The position numbers and the translations under genes were made by a program. From Lineus longissimus (lineage: Eukaryota > Nemertea > Pilidiophora > Heteronemertea > Lineidae): a stretch of DNA of 64,000 nt. The stretch lies in NCBI RefSeq assembly GCF_910592395.1, contig NC_088314.1, positions 9,922,001 through 9,986,000 of the forward strand. The letters are read 5' to 3'. A model generated the notes under the pieces. The model saw only the letters and a list, made by a program, of their open reading frames with translations. It made no database searches and was not told where the DNA came from. Of the stretch, positions 1-12,942 are shown in pieces (positions within the stretch are counted from its first letter, which is position 1; every line of letters begins with the position of its first letter).

Positions 1-1504
1 CCCCAGAATTGCTTATTTTGGCTTTTCTTTGTTATCTTAAATATTTTCTTTGTGATTTTGCACACATATAAATCACAACCAGAAACATAAATGAAATATA
101 AGGAATACATTTTATTTGTTATTTTCTCAAAGAATTATTTAGTCACTTTTTCCGGTATTGTATATTTTTTCTACTGGTGTATTTCACTCTGTCTGTGTAT
201 AAAGTTATACAGAAATGCATTCTAAACGAAGTTGTTTTCTGTCAACTTGGACATTTTCAAGGTCGTTATGCCCACCCCATATATATTGTATTGTTAATTA
301 AAGTGATCAGATTATGAATTCAAACATCGCATTTGAAGGAGCTAAATTTTGTGAATATATCATTATTGACATTAACATGATTCATTTGTTGTATGCGTAA
401 CTGATTGATAAATGGGAAATGTTATACAATCTGACTTAGTTTCGAGCTCATGTGATGTTCAGTTTCAAGTACCCCATTTTTACAGATATTTCTTGACTGG
501 CTCCCTTTAAGAAAAATGAATAGTCCGGATGCGAATCATACTTGCAGAGATTTATTAGCAGAATGTTTTTGTCCATCCGAAACCGTCTAGAATCACAACG
601 AGAGGATTTATCATTGTTTATATGTAAAATATGTAAGTATTATGTTTGTGGAATGAATTAATGTTCTTTAAGATTGATTTATTGGATATTTGGAATTTTT
701 AAGAGTAAGAGGTTGCCTTTTATTGTTTTGATTTAAGAACAATTTTCAAACTGAGCCAAATGTTGCGTTGAGTGTGTTGCTATTGTACATGTACATACTT
801 GTTATCAAAATGAGCAAAAAGTTTGCTGAAGGGATTTGAGCAAAGTAGCAACAGTTCATTCCAGCATGCTGATGACTACAGGAAGCATGTCTGTTTTGGA
901 CTTGCGATGTCAGTTAACTGTAAATGTTGGAGATATGATATTTTTTTGCTCAAATGCAAACCTGGAATTGTCAAGGTGTAGGACAGAGTTGGTTTGTGCC
1001 TGTCACACAGGATTTTGCTGTCTGACATGTAATGGATTAAGTTAACTTCTGAAATATTTCTCACATGTGGTGGGTCCAAGTGAGAGCAAATGCTTACAGT
1101 GATTCCTCGAAATTAACAACTTCCACAAATATGTACTAAATGGAGGCACCTTTACAAAGTGCTTTAGTCTCACACCCTAGATGAATGGCTGTTCAGAAGG
1201 CTTGATTCTGGTGTTTGCTCGAGCATCATATGAGTTAAAAATTGAGAAACGATAGTGAAATTGCACGAGCTTAGGTACGAGGTCAAGTGTACTGCTACAT
1301 TTTATAAATAAAGCAGTGGGAATGAGTCGCATGCACTCCAACCTGTAATATTCTTCTGGAAGTTTACCTCATTATTGATTGTGGATTTTCGTTTTAATGA
1401 TATTTCACAAAAATAAATTTGCCTATGTGACATATATAGCCTACTGTTTACTTCAATTAAATCAGCACTCAGCATTCTACAAATTGTTATTCTGACTTTC
1501 TCAT
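1..1504. other. AT-rich stretch, no gene seen
   Basis: Open frames here are short and unlike known proteins. A short palindromic GTACATGTAC run occurs near 787. No exon or structured element could be supported. Confidence 0.5.
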
Positions 1505-2035
1505 CATGGCCACATGGTCTTTCTCATGTATGAATACAATCAGTCCCTGGAGATACTGACTGCCTCCACTGGTCACATGGTATTTTTCCCATATGAATAC
1601 AATCAGTCCCTGGACATTCTGACTGCCTCCACTGGCCATATGGTATTTCTCCAGTATGAATACAATCCCAAGATCCCAAGAGATTCAGCTTGTCTTCAAT
1701 GGCCACATGGTTTTTCCCCCTGTATGAATACAATCAAGCCCTGACCGCCTCCACTGGCCACATATTATTTGCCATTTATGAATAGTTTGTCCTGACTGCC
1801 AGGCTTGGCCATATGATGTTTCTCTTTTATAAGTACAATCAGTCCCATGAGATTCTGACGTCTTCCACTGACCACATGGTATTTCTCCCATATGAAGACA
1901 AACAGTCCCTGAAGATACTGACTGCCTCCACTGTCACATGGTCTTTCTCCCATATGAATACAATCAGTTCCTAGAGATTCTGACTGCCTCCACTGGCCAC
2001 GTGGTGTTTCTCTTGTCTTTCCCCAGTCAGTCCCT
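1505..2035 (-). repeat. 63-bp satellite, inverted block
   Basis: About eight diverged copies of a 63-bp unit run in the orientation opposite to the copies downstream. Key words are ccactggccacatggt and tgaatacaatcagtccctgg. The orientation switches at about 2025-2045 within the palindromic agtccctaataggact. Confidence 0.85.
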
Positions 2036-3535
2036 AATAGGACTGATTGTGGCCAGTGGAGGGACTGTGGCCAGTGAAGGGACTGACTATATTTACGCAG
2101 GTGAAATGCCATGTGGCTAGTAGAGGCAGTCGGAATCAATCGGTCACTTGCATAGAGAGGAAAACCTCATGGATAACCAGTGGAGGCAGTCAGAAACTCT
2201 TGGGACTTCTTCTTGTCTTCTTTTAAACTGCTTGACTTCTTTAGATGGTTCAGTTGGGGGAGTGTGCACAGGTGCAGGAGGAAGAGTGTTCATTCATATT
2301 ATTAAAAATCAATGCAATGTCAAAATCTATAATGAATTATAAATAAACTGTGCTGGAACGGAAATGAAGAGGTGAGGTGGGATATCATCAATGGTTTCCA
2401 TCTTACTTGGTGGTGTGTGCACATCTCGTGGCCAGCAGATGGTGCTTGAACTGTTCCACAGACGTGCATGCGTTCGGATTAAATTTATCTGATTGTATGT
2501 ATGGATAAGGGAGAAATACTATTTGGCCAGTGGAGGCAGTCAAAATATCTAGGGACTGATTGTATTCACGAGAAATACCACATTGCTAGTTGAGGAAGGT
2601 AGAATCTCCAGGGATTGTTCATAAAAGAGTCAGATGGAGGGACTGATTGTATTCCTACAGGAGAAATTCCATGTGGATAGTGATTGCAGTCAGAATCCTT
2701 TAGGATAAATGTTATTGATGCAGGAGAAAACCATGTGGCTAGTCCTGAGAGTCAGGAGCAAAGTATGCATACATGGAAAACAACATGCCGACAGTTGTAG
2801 CAGTCAGGCCCTGGTCATATTCATACAGGAGAAATACCATGCATCAAGTGCTGGCAGTTAGGACTGACTGTATTCATCTATGGATATTCCATGCGGCCAG
2901 TTGAGAACAGAAGAAATATCATCTGGCAACTGAAGGCAGTCAGTCTCTGGGTACTGATTGTATTTACAAGAAGTACCATGTATTCGGTGGAGGCAGTCAG
3001 AATCTCTTGGATCTGATTGCATTTATAGAGTAATTCTATATGCGGCCAGTGCTGGCAGTCTGGACCTATTGTATTAATAGAGAAGTTATACGATGTGGCT
3101 CATGCATGCAGTCGAAATCTCTTCGGATTAATTGTATTCATACGGGAAATATATATACGATGTGGCCAGGGTAGTCAGCCTCTATGGACTGATTGTCTTC
3201 ATACTTGAGAAATACCTTGTGGCCAGTGGAGGCAGGCAGTCTCTAGGGACCGATTGTATTCAGACAGGATGAACACCATGTGGCCAGTGGAGGCAGTCAG
3301 TCTCTAGGGACCGATTGTATTCAGACAGGATGAACACCATGTGGCCAGTGGAGGCAGTCAGTCTCCAGGGACCGATTGCCAGTGGAGGCAGTCAGTCCTA
3401 TTCATACAGGAGAAATACCATTTGGCCAGAGGAGGCATAGCGCAGTCAGTCTTTAGGGACGGATTGTCTTCAAACAGGATGAACACCATGTGGCCAGTGG
3501 AGGCAGTCCCAGTCCCCACAGGAGGTCCCTGCCTC
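2036..3535 (+). repeat. 63-bp satellite, degenerate forward block
   Basis: The same unit as at 1505-2035 in the plus orientation (gtggccagtggaggcagtca, ctgattgtattcat). Copies are strongly diverged, with insertions and deletions. Positions 2206-2500 are mostly non-repeat sequence. The best-preserved copies are at 3210-3510. Confidence 0.8.
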
Positions 3536-3580
3536 CTGTGGCCATAGGAGGCAGGGACCCCCCCCCCCCCCCCCCCCCCC
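3524..3580. repeat. 14-bp hairpin followed by a C23 run
   Basis: GGTCCCTGCCTCCT (3524-3537) and AGGAGGCAGGGACC (3546-3559) form a perfect inverted repeat with an 8-base loop. A run of 23 cytosines (3558-3580) follows directly and ends the satellite block. Confidence 0.9.
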
Positions 3581-6500
3581 AACATCGATTGCAGGAGAGC
3601 GGCTTGCCTAAGGACAAAAGCACAATTCGTTTTCGGAATCCACATTTTAGCACCACCCAATGATGATCGTCTGCCACTTGGTAAATTCACTGAGCGGGAG
3701 CTTCAAAATTTCTCCTAAAAAAACTTCGATTTTACGTTTCTTTTCGCAAGTAAAGACTTTTTTGGGCGGTGAGTTGATAGATAAGATATCATAGCTCAAA
3801 CTTACATAGATTTGTAACCCCTTCCTTTCAAATTTCATGATTTTTGTGCAGTGCGCGAAAAATTCTCATGGCGCTCCCATTTTTGACAAACATGACAAAT
3901 GGGCGTTCATCTCCTCCAAAAAATTTCGATTGGGAGTTCCAGCATCCTGGTCGAGTTGCCTGATTCAGATATTTGTGTTATCTTCGTATTTCTAAGCCTG
4001 GTGAACTAGATTTTACAAATAATTTGAGCGTTTTTTCAATTGAAAAACGTGCACCAAAAAATGATAGGCGAGATCGGAATACAATGTTTCAGTGCCCATT
4101 GTGTATGCCTGCTGACCATGTGCTATGCCATGTGCATTGTACCTGGCAATTTGCAATGGCAATGTGCCAAACGTACACTGTATATCAAATATAGAAGTTG
4201 GATAAACATTAGTGCGAATTTAAGAGGAGTGAGTGAGATTAAAAAGGGGTGCCCCTATGTCTAATCATTACAAAATCAGGAGGGAGAAATTCTAAGGCCC
4301 ATGGTGAGAGTAAGACATTAATAAGACATTAATCAAGAAGTTGGCCGGGAGGTCTAAAACGTACCATCACCACTTCCGGGCCAACTTCTCAAGTGAAGTA
4401 TTACAAAAACATATTTTTAGGAGGGGTGCCTCTCCCTTTTTGTAATGTTTGTGGAGAATACAGATCTTTTTGGCTTCCAAGATCGAAAACTCAGCCTACT
4501 AATGTACTGAAATTGTGACAATGGTAGTGATACATAGTAAGTATGAAATTCCTTGGTTGTGCCTGGCAAGGACATGAGATTCATGTTGTGTACAGAATTG
4601 GTCTTTCAAATACAAAGTCACAACCATGTCCATGATGCTGTATGGGAAAAGTTTTCTAGACAAACTTAAGGGCTTTTGTGGACCATCCTTGTGCAGTCAA
4701 ATATCGACACATACAAGGTTGAGGTCCTTAGGACAGGTTCCAAGGTTGTGCCTGACAAGGACATGAGATCCGTAATGTCTCCTCTTCCAGATTGAAAATC
4801 TGAGATTGTGAAAGGACTTGATGAAACATTGACAAAGAAGGAGATGTACCACCAAACAAACCAAGAGAAGACAAGCTCTTTGGACACAACTAGATGGTCT
4901 GGTATACAAAATGTATTTTGAAACCATTTGTGCAGAGGCACCTAACATTGCTTTGCTAGAACTCAATAGGAACCTACCCCTGTGGTTGAAAATTATGTTG
5001 TCTAAGTTCTTGTAATTGGCAAGGTCTGCTGTTTTGTAGGATCAGGATTGAAAATGGCTTCCAAACACTGGAGAGTCTGCATGGCTAGTACAGAGGCTCT
5101 GGCCATGATGGTTGTGCCGATCGGTCTTCAACATGGAGAACTTTTAGCAGAGTGGAGACTGGAGCCAGGCATCTCAGGTGGGGTACTGTCACATTGGCAC
5201 TGGCACCAGTGAAACATTGAACTAAAATTTGTCAGTATGAACAAGTTTGAATAAGTTTGGTGACCAGCTACTACAGGAAGCATACCATGAGGACAGTAGT
5301 GGACGATTTTCTGACAGGACGTATGACAGTACCTGCCACATTCTTACAAGGTTGGGCTGAGTACGGTACTTGAGGACAATGGGGAGAATTCTCCCAGAAT
5401 TGTGATTATTACAAACTGATGCATTATCTTTAACTGTTTGCCTTCTTTTTTTAGCCTGGTTTCATAAGGTTGTTTGGCAACCCATCATCTTCATTCTCAG
5501 TCTTAGATGGACAGTCCTGTTCGAGTGAAGAATCCATCGTCTGTTGTAATCCATCCCGGCCACCGCATCTGAGGGACTTTGTCAGGACATGGTTGAGGTA
5601 GTATATGCAGTAAAAGTTAGCTTGTTAGTGATGAAGATGTTGTCCGCTGCAAATCTGGAGCACTAAGAGAGCATCAGTCAAATAGGGGCCTACAGCTATG
5701 CCCATCCTATGACTTGTGATACTGAAAGCTTGACAACAGAGGGAAATGGTCTGGGGTTGTGCCAAGAGCCAGAAGACCGTGACTACTGCAGTCCCACACC
5801 ACATTCATTGGTTATTGAGAGACCAGTTATAAATGATGACGATGACGACAGAGGATAATGATCTATGAACAGGGGTGATGGCAACTTGCCGTGCCACATA
5901 GCTACAAGGTGACCATCTCAACTAGACTACCTTACCGTAAGAAAATGTGAACCAGTCCGCAAGATGTTGAATGCTTCTGGATATTGAAGTAATCAAGAAT
6001 TGTGTTATATCCTACAAAAATCTAATGGTCTAAGTACTTTTTCAGCCTGGTTTCAATATCATTGGAAAGAACCAGAACCACTACAACAGTAGAAAGCCTG
6101 GGTTTGTTCAGCGGGAGTGGATGTCACCGAGGCTGTCCAAGGGAGACTTGTACTACAGTAGAAGAAGACAGAACAGTTTGGTTTGGCGTGGCTAAGTATC
6201 CATAGACAAACTGTCAACCAAAGGGGTGGAGACCTCCGAGGCATGATGTTTCTTGTCAGTTTTTTGTGACAGAGTTCATTCCTGTAATTTTGCAGTTTGA
6301 AAAGTCCTTGCCTCTGATCCAATGCAGTCGAGCTGCCGACATAGCAATGCCAGTCATTGCACTTGTTATAGTCGACATTGACAAAATTCAGCTAACTAAA
6401 GTTTTTGAATTGTCGGAAGAAGAGGAGCAGGGCTCTAAAACAGGATGCCTTGCCGTATATGTACCAAGTAGCCACCTCAGCTAGGCAAGCTTGCTACCAT

Positions 6501-8474
6501 GAAATATCACCTACCAGTCAACAAAAGGATGGAAGCTTCAGGATGTCAAGTGACAGAGAATGTCATGTCTAATGGCATACAAATTTATGCTAGTTATAAT
6601 AGTATGGTTTCTTTTTCAGCTGAGGTCCAAGATTTGGCGCTGCATGTGTCACATAGCCCCAGGGAAACCATCACAGGATGCTGGGAGACGCTTCAACCTC
6701 ACATCGGGAATGCCTGCTGTGAACAGTAGCTGAGGGCCGCACCAAGCTAAAGAGTAAACCAGAACTGAATGGATTGTCCGCCTCCTGCATGGGAAGTTTA
6801 CTCTCGGAGAGCCTTATATAAAACTATTCATCCTCCTAGGCAGAGGGAAAGAATATAGCTATAGATTTCTTGTTAGTTAGTTCTACAGTTAGTATTCTTG
6901 TTCAAGGATGCAGACAAGGACGTTAATCATCAATGATCTTTCTGAGAGGCAAACCAACACCCTCCTGGTATTCTTAAGGCACTGTATTTTAGTAATAACT
7001 CTGGTATAGCTTAGGTAGTGAAGTGACTCGTTCGTTTTCAGTTTTAAAAGCCATACAATTTGTCGCAATGAACTTTCCTGAGATGGTTGGACTGAGTCCA
7101 CTGAATGTGATGAAATAATCAACACCTTTTTACAAATGTAATGAACTGTTAGCATTTTGGTGTAACTCCATATAACTGTCAGGTGATTGTGCTCTGAACT
7201 GGTGACACTCTGATTGGTCGGAAAGTGTCATTATGGTTCATTCCTTTTCCCAAAATTTGAGACCTGATTGCACCTTTGTTAACACCTGAGAGATGGTGAC
7301 TTCAAAAGGGCAGGACGGTGGTTAAGCCTATTACGAGTGGATACCACAATCGGGCGAGTCGGATGGAGGCTATTTGGAAACCATTGCACGATCCTGAATC
7401 TGCGGTGGGTTGGTACCCTACGCTACGTAAGGAGAAGGTTTCCATGTAAAACTTGTTCCACGTGAATAGGCGGTACTGAGAAAAGATGAGAAGATGCGAA
7501 TTGGCGCCCTGTGGATATGTCCGTTGATCAGCTAGTGCCAACCCGGTCACTGTCTCCTTGGTCACCATGCCTCGGTCAATGAGCAGGCAAAGCACCCAAT
7601 GGCTCCGTCAGGAGTACATCGTCAACTTCAGCCTGTAGTCAAACCGGTACGCACAAATATCTTAGCTGCTAGTGATGGACGTGTTGCTTCTCGTCGGGGT
7701 AATACAGTACCACTGTGACAATGACCCCATTTTTTTTGTTGGATTCGTTTTCACTGAGGAGTGGTCAATAATGAAAATTTCAGGCTAGTCTGATTGTCAT
7801 CAGTTCAGAGAGTGATTACCTGACAGTTATGTGGAGTTCCCCCAAAACTGATAACTCTTTCATGCCATTGTAAATTAGCGTTGCTTGTTATATATCGCAA
7901 TCATTGGACCATTTGTCCTCAGCAAGATTTAATGCTGTGAGAAAAAGCACTGATCATTTATTGTAGATTGTGAAATATATTGGTGTAATTTTGTGTTGCT
8001 TCTTTTGTCCTTGGCAAATGTAGGTTAGAAGTTCTCAGAAATTTGCCATAACTTGAGATTGTATCATCCCAGTTTCAACCTCACAGTTCCTGCTCTCGAT
8101 GTGATTTAAAAATTAGTGCCTTTTATTCATTTGTATTTATTGGAATAAAAATTGTACACATGGCATACCATTGCAGGATTTGAGCTGCAAAGGCCTCATT
8201 TCAAGTCGAATGCGTTGTAAGAACAGCATTGTCTCTGCGTCCCTGTTGGAGTAAAGAGTCTGAGAAAGAATTTCTTTGACTAGCAGGTGCTCCAGAGAAA
8301 CTCCACCTAAAGAATACTGCGTAGTTTGCCTGCAATTTTGGATGTAGAATGCCCAAAAAATGTATGCTCCACTCCTGAATTGGTTATGAATAGGTGTTTT
8401 TAAATTACTTTGCCATAGGCCTGATAATTTCAGTGGTCTGCCATAATGTTTGACCTTTCAGGAAATCTCTGCCA
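3581..8474. other. no gene seen; diverged internal duplications
   Basis: No exon is supported. Weak duplicated blocks are visible: ttgtgcctgacaaggacatg near 4555 and 4745; agcctggtttca after a pyrimidine tract at 5453 and 6043; and a related block at about 5890-5940 and 6445-6490. The three acceptor-like tracts (5440-5453, 6030-6043, 6607-6618) may be leftovers of duplicated intron/exon sequence. The frame at 7302-7595 (minus) resembles no known protein. Confidence 0.4.
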
Positions 8475-8790
8475 AATTGCCTGGGACAATGTCACAACCT
8501 GTCTGGGTACTCCAGGAGTGACATCCAAACCATGGGTGTCTACACCAACCTTTAATCTATATTGCCTGGGACAATGTCACAACCTGTCTGGGTACTCCAG
8601 GAGTGACATCCAAGCCATGGGTGTCTACACCAACCTTTAATCTATATTGCCTGGGACAATGTCACAACCTGTCTGGATACTCCAGGAGTGACAGCCAAGC
8701 CATGGGTGTCTACACCAACCTTTAATCTATATTGCCTGCGACAATGTCACAACCAGTGATGATACTCCAGCAGTGAAGCCTTTCACGCAG
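8475..8790 (+). repeat. 85-bp tandem repeat, about 4 copies
   Basis: The phrase cctgggacaatgtcacaacc recurs at 8480, 8565 and 8650, with a variant at 8735, exactly 85 bp apart. The first three copies are nearly identical; the fourth is diverged. A frame stays open across the first two copies, but 85 is not a multiple of three and no protein is implied. Confidence 0.95.
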
Positions 8791-9171
8791 ATTGTGACAT
8801 TGTCCCAGCTAGGAGAGGTTGCTCAAATGGTCCATGCCATGACACCAAGCTGAGCCATGTGCCTGTGTTGCCTGAGACAGTCTGTGCTGCCACCTGTTGT
8901 ATCCATTTTACACAGCAGGGGATCTGAGGAGGTAAGGTTGAAAGAGAGTGGTTGAGTCGCTCTACATTCTCCCTGGATGCAATTGATATTCTAATGAAGG
9001 ATACTCTTTTCCACGTTTTTATGTACTGTTATCTACATGTACTGTTATCGACACAAGCTTGCAATTAATATCGTCTTATCGGCGAGCAATTTACACTGTT
9101 TAAATTCATATCGAGCCATTATTTGATATGGGAAGGCACATGTCTTGTATGTCTCCCTGCAGAGACCATGT

Positions 9172-9291
9172 CACAACCAATCTGATGACAGTAGCTGCTA
9201 CAATGTCCCAGATCTGAATAGTAGTTACCGGCTGGCTTCACTCGTCCGAGACCCTGTCACAACCAAGCTGATGACAGTAGCTGTCACAATT
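9172..9291 (+). repeat. two copies of a ~77-bp repeat
   Basis: gaccatgtcacaacca near 9174 and gaccctgtcacaaccaag near 9251 are each followed by ctgatgacagtagct. The core gtcacaacc resembles the 85-bp repeat upstream, so the two may share origin. Confidence 0.7.
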
Positions 9292-9399
9292 CTGATTTCA
9301 CCATGCTAAAAAATTTATAGACTGTCTTCAGAGAGTATATGTACTATTATAAACAGACATCAGTCGGTCAATTTGACACATATAAGTACTTCCGATTTG

Positions 9400-10985
9400 C
9401 AGGATCCCCTCCCCCATGCCCTTCTATGATGTCCTCTCCTGTTCTCTGTCTTACTGCCCAACATCTCAGGCTGTAGTGTCCCAGGACGTCTTCTGTAGCC
9501 ACTACATTTGAATGCCTTTTTGTACTGTCTTCTGTCTCTCATCTGCTTTGCACCTCAAAACATCCTTTGTCGCCTCCTAAAGCGACTGCATATACTGTCT
9601 CCTGTCCTTTTCTCATTTTCTTTAAGCCACTTCAAAGCGTCTGCCGTCACCTCTGAATGCAAATGCATCTGTGTCCTCCGTCACCTCCCAACACCTCATG
9701 CTATCACTGGACATCTTCTATCGCCCCTGAATGCAAATGGCTCGACTGTCTTCTGGGCCATCTCTTCATCTTATCCCACCTCAAAACGTTATGTCACCTC
9801 TGAATGCAAATGTCCTCTCCTGTCCTTAGTCACCTCCGAGCATCTCAGGCTGTCCCTGGACATCTTCTGTCACTTCTGCATGCGAGTACTTCTACGTCCA
9901 ATCTCGACTCTTCATCCACCAAAAAACGTCTTCTGTCGTCTCTGGAATGCGAATGTCCTCTCCTCTTCTGCCCTCTGTCTCACCTCACAATATATTAGGC
10001 TGTCCGACTTCCATCGCCTCTGAATGTCAGTGCCTTTACAACTGTCTTCTGTCCTATCTCGTTGGCTCAAGGCACCTCGAAACGTATCGGTGTCGCCTCG
10101 AAAAGTGGATGCATACTGTCTTCCGTCCTTGTCTTAAGCCACTTCAAAACGTTTTCCGTCACCTCTGAATGCAAATGCATCTGGTGTCCTCCATAACCCC
10201 CTAGCACCTCATGCTTTTTCGGGATGTCTTTGGTCGCCCCTGAATTTGAATGCCTCTACTGTCGTTGGGCCCAAAACCCATCACATCAATCCATCTCAAA
10301 ACATCCTTTGTCACATCTTAATACGAATGCATCTACTGTCTTCCATCAGCTCCCAACACCTCAGACTATCTATGGACATCATCTGTCGCCTCTGAAGGCG
10401 AATGCCTCTGCTTGTGTTATTGTCCTATCTGCTTAAGGCACCTCCAAATGTCTTCTTTTGTCACTCATCTGCCAACATCTCCTGCTGTCTCTGGACGTTT
10501 TCTGTCGCCTCTGTTTGAAAATGCCCCTACGTCTTTCGTCCCGTCTCAATATCTAAGTCCATATACAAACGCCTTTATATGCCACATCTGAATGCAAGTG
10601 CATCTACTGTCCTATGTCACGTCCAAATACCCCATGCTTTCACTGGACGTCTTCTGTCGCCCCTGAATGCGAATCACTCTTCTGAAGACGTCCAGGGACA
10701 GCCTGGGATGTTGAGATGTGACTAAGGACTGACAGGAGAAGACATTTGCGTTCAGAGGCGACAGAAGCCATCAGGGATAGCCTGAGATATTGGGAGGTGG
10801 CTGAGGACAGGAGAGGACATTCGCTCGCATTCAGAGATAATAGAATACCTTTTTGTTGGACTTGGATGATGAGGTAGGACGGGTGACTTCAAAGCATTCA
10901 CATTCAAAGGCGACAGACGGCGTCCGAGATGTTGGGAGGTGACTAAGGACAGGAGAGACATTCGCATTTAGAGGTGACAGAAGAC
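9400..10985. repeat. degenerate ~76-bp tandem repeat with an orientation switch
   Basis: About 20 diverged copies contain tgtcgcctctgaatgcaaat, tgtcctccgtcacctcc and caacacctcaggctgtc plus ggacatcttctgtc. From about 10680 the same words appear reverse-complemented (acgtccagggacagcctggg, gaggcgacagaagac). Open frames across it are repeat artefacts. Confidence 0.8.
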
Positions 10986-11289
10986 GTTTTTTGTGTCCAA
11001 AGATGATACGGCGGGATTGAATTCAGTGACAGACATTCAGAGTATGAGTTGTGGCGTGGTCAGAATTACTCAGGATTTCTCTGGACACCTCAACTGCACT
11101 GATGGTCAGATCCAAGTCATGTTCTTGAGCGAAGGACACAAATATATTCTGTTGAAATTTCATTACATTGTTTCGATGTTGACTCTCTGTTACTACCAGA
11201 ACTTTCAAACCCCCTGTTTAACCACTTCCCCTCAAGCAGATTAGGATCTCGCCTTGAAGTTTGTCACAAAGTGCCAAAACGACCGGACT

Positions 11290-12510
11290 GACTGTATTCA
11301 TCGATGGCAATTACATGTGGCATGTTGAGGACGGGAGAAATACAGGGCACCCAGTCTCTGGGTACTGACTGTATTTACAAGAAGTACCGTGTATTCGGTG
11401 GAGGCAGTCAGAATCACTTGGGACTGATTGCATTTATAGAGTACATGGTCAGTACTGGCAGTCTGAACCAACTGTATAGAGAAGTTATACCATGTGGCTC
11501 ATCGATGCAGTCGAAATCTCTTGGGACTGATAGTATTCATACGGAAATAGATATACCATGAGGCTAGGGCAGACAGCCTCTATGGACTGCTTGTCTTCAC
11601 ACTTGAGAAATACCTTGTGGCCAGTGGAGGCAGTCAGATTCTCCAGGGACAGATTGTATTCATGTAGGAGAAATACCATGTGGCCAGTGGAAGCAGTCAG
11701 AATCTCCAGGGACTGATTGCATTCATGTGGGAGAAATACCATGTGGCCAGTGGAAGCAGTCAGAATCTCCAGGGACTGACTGCATTCATGTGGGAGAAAT
11801 ACCATGTGGCCAGTGGAAGCAGTCAGAATCTCCAGGGACTGATTGTATTCATGTGGGAGAAATACTGTGTGGCCAGTGGAGGCAGTCAGAATCTCCAGGG
11901 ACTGATTGCAATCATGTTGGAGAAATACCATGTGGCCAGTGGAGGCAGTCAGAATCTCCAGGGACTGATTGTATTCATGTGGGAGAAATACCATGTGGCC
12001 AGTGGAGGCAGTCAGAATCTCCAGGGACTGATTGTATTCATGTGGGAGAAATCCCATGTGGCCAGTGGAGGCAGTCAGAATCTCCAGGGACTGATTGTAT
12101 ACATGTGGGAGAAATACCGTGTGGCCAGTGGAGGCAGTCAGAATCTCCAGGGACTGATTTGCAATCATGTTGAAGAAATACCATGTGGCCAGTGGAGGCA
12201 GTCAGAATCTCCAGGGACTGATTGTATTCATGTGGGAGAAATACCATGTGGCCAGTGGAGGCAGTCAGAATCTCCAGGGACTGATTGCATTCATGTGGGA
12301 GAAATACCTTGTGGCCAGTGGAGGCAGTCAGACTCTCCAGGGACTGACTGCATTCATGTGGGAGAAATATCATGTGGCCAGTGGAGGCAGTCAGAATCTC
12401 CAGGGACTGATTGTATTCATATGGGCGAAGTACCATGTTGCCAGTGGAGACAGTCAGAATCTCCAGGGACTGATTGTATTCATATGGGAGAAATACCATG
12501 TGGCCAGTGC
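11290..12510 (+). repeat. 63-bp satellite, well-preserved array
   Basis: The same family as 1505-3535. From about 11615 to 12510 there are about 14 near-identical 63-bp copies (gtggccagtggaggcagtca, gaatctccagggactgattg, tattcatgtgggagaaatac). Because 63 is divisible by three and the unit has few stops, long frames stay open on both strands (294, 227 and 172 residues). They consist only of the 21-residue repeat and are not taken as genes. Confidence 0.95.
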
Positions 12511-12769
12511 ACCTTTGACTCTTACCGACATGATGACAGCACAAATCAAATCGCATGTAATTAATTATTCACCAATTTATTTCTTCAAATGACATGTTTA
12601 ACAGGAAACTCATCATTACATCATGTACATAGTAAGAACTAATTATAAACAAACATATCTACAGAGGATTTGACCTGAAAACAACCACTCCTTAATTTTT
12701 TCACGAAGCATACGCTGGACATTGCCTGCAGTGTTGATCGCATCAGAAGAAAACTCTATTTCATTTCAG

Positions 12770-12942
12770 CCAAGAAAATCTTCCTTCAAGATCTCCATTT
12801 TCATGAGAAGAAAAACTGCAAGACTAAAATAGTCCACTACAAAGACAGTTCGGGTCATTTTGGAAGAAAATATCCACCACTACCAGTATATGAGAAGTTA
12901 TTGGATGACCTTCAACAGATGACCGAGGTGTACTATGGATGA
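12770..12942 (+). CDS. possible terminal exon of an unidentified plus-strand gene
   Basis: A reading frame without internal stops and without an ATG runs from 12679 to a TGA at 12940-12942 (87 residues). A good acceptor, ctctatttcatttcag, precedes 12770. From there it reads AKKIFLQDLHFHEKKNCKTK, then IVHYKDSSGHFGRKYPPLPV and YEKLLDDLQQMTEVYYG. The composition (charged, aromatic, proline pair, amphipathic end) looks like a real protein C-terminus, not repeat. I do not recognise the family, and no upstream exon was found, though repeats occupy much of 1-12.5 kb. If real, this gene is convergent with PRKAR2. It could equally be a remnant of a mobile element or a chance open frame. Confidence 0.35.

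Noticed and set aside
7302-7595. 97-residue minus-strand frame
   Set aside because: No motif, no homologue recognised, no splice or repeat support; probably chance.
11680-12564. 294-residue frame with HVGEIPC phrases resembling C2H2 zinc-finger linkers (HTGEKP)
   Set aside because: The repeat is 21 residues, not 28, and lacks the CxxC...HxxxH spacing. Similar long frames exist in other frames and on the other strand, as expected from a 63-bp satellite.
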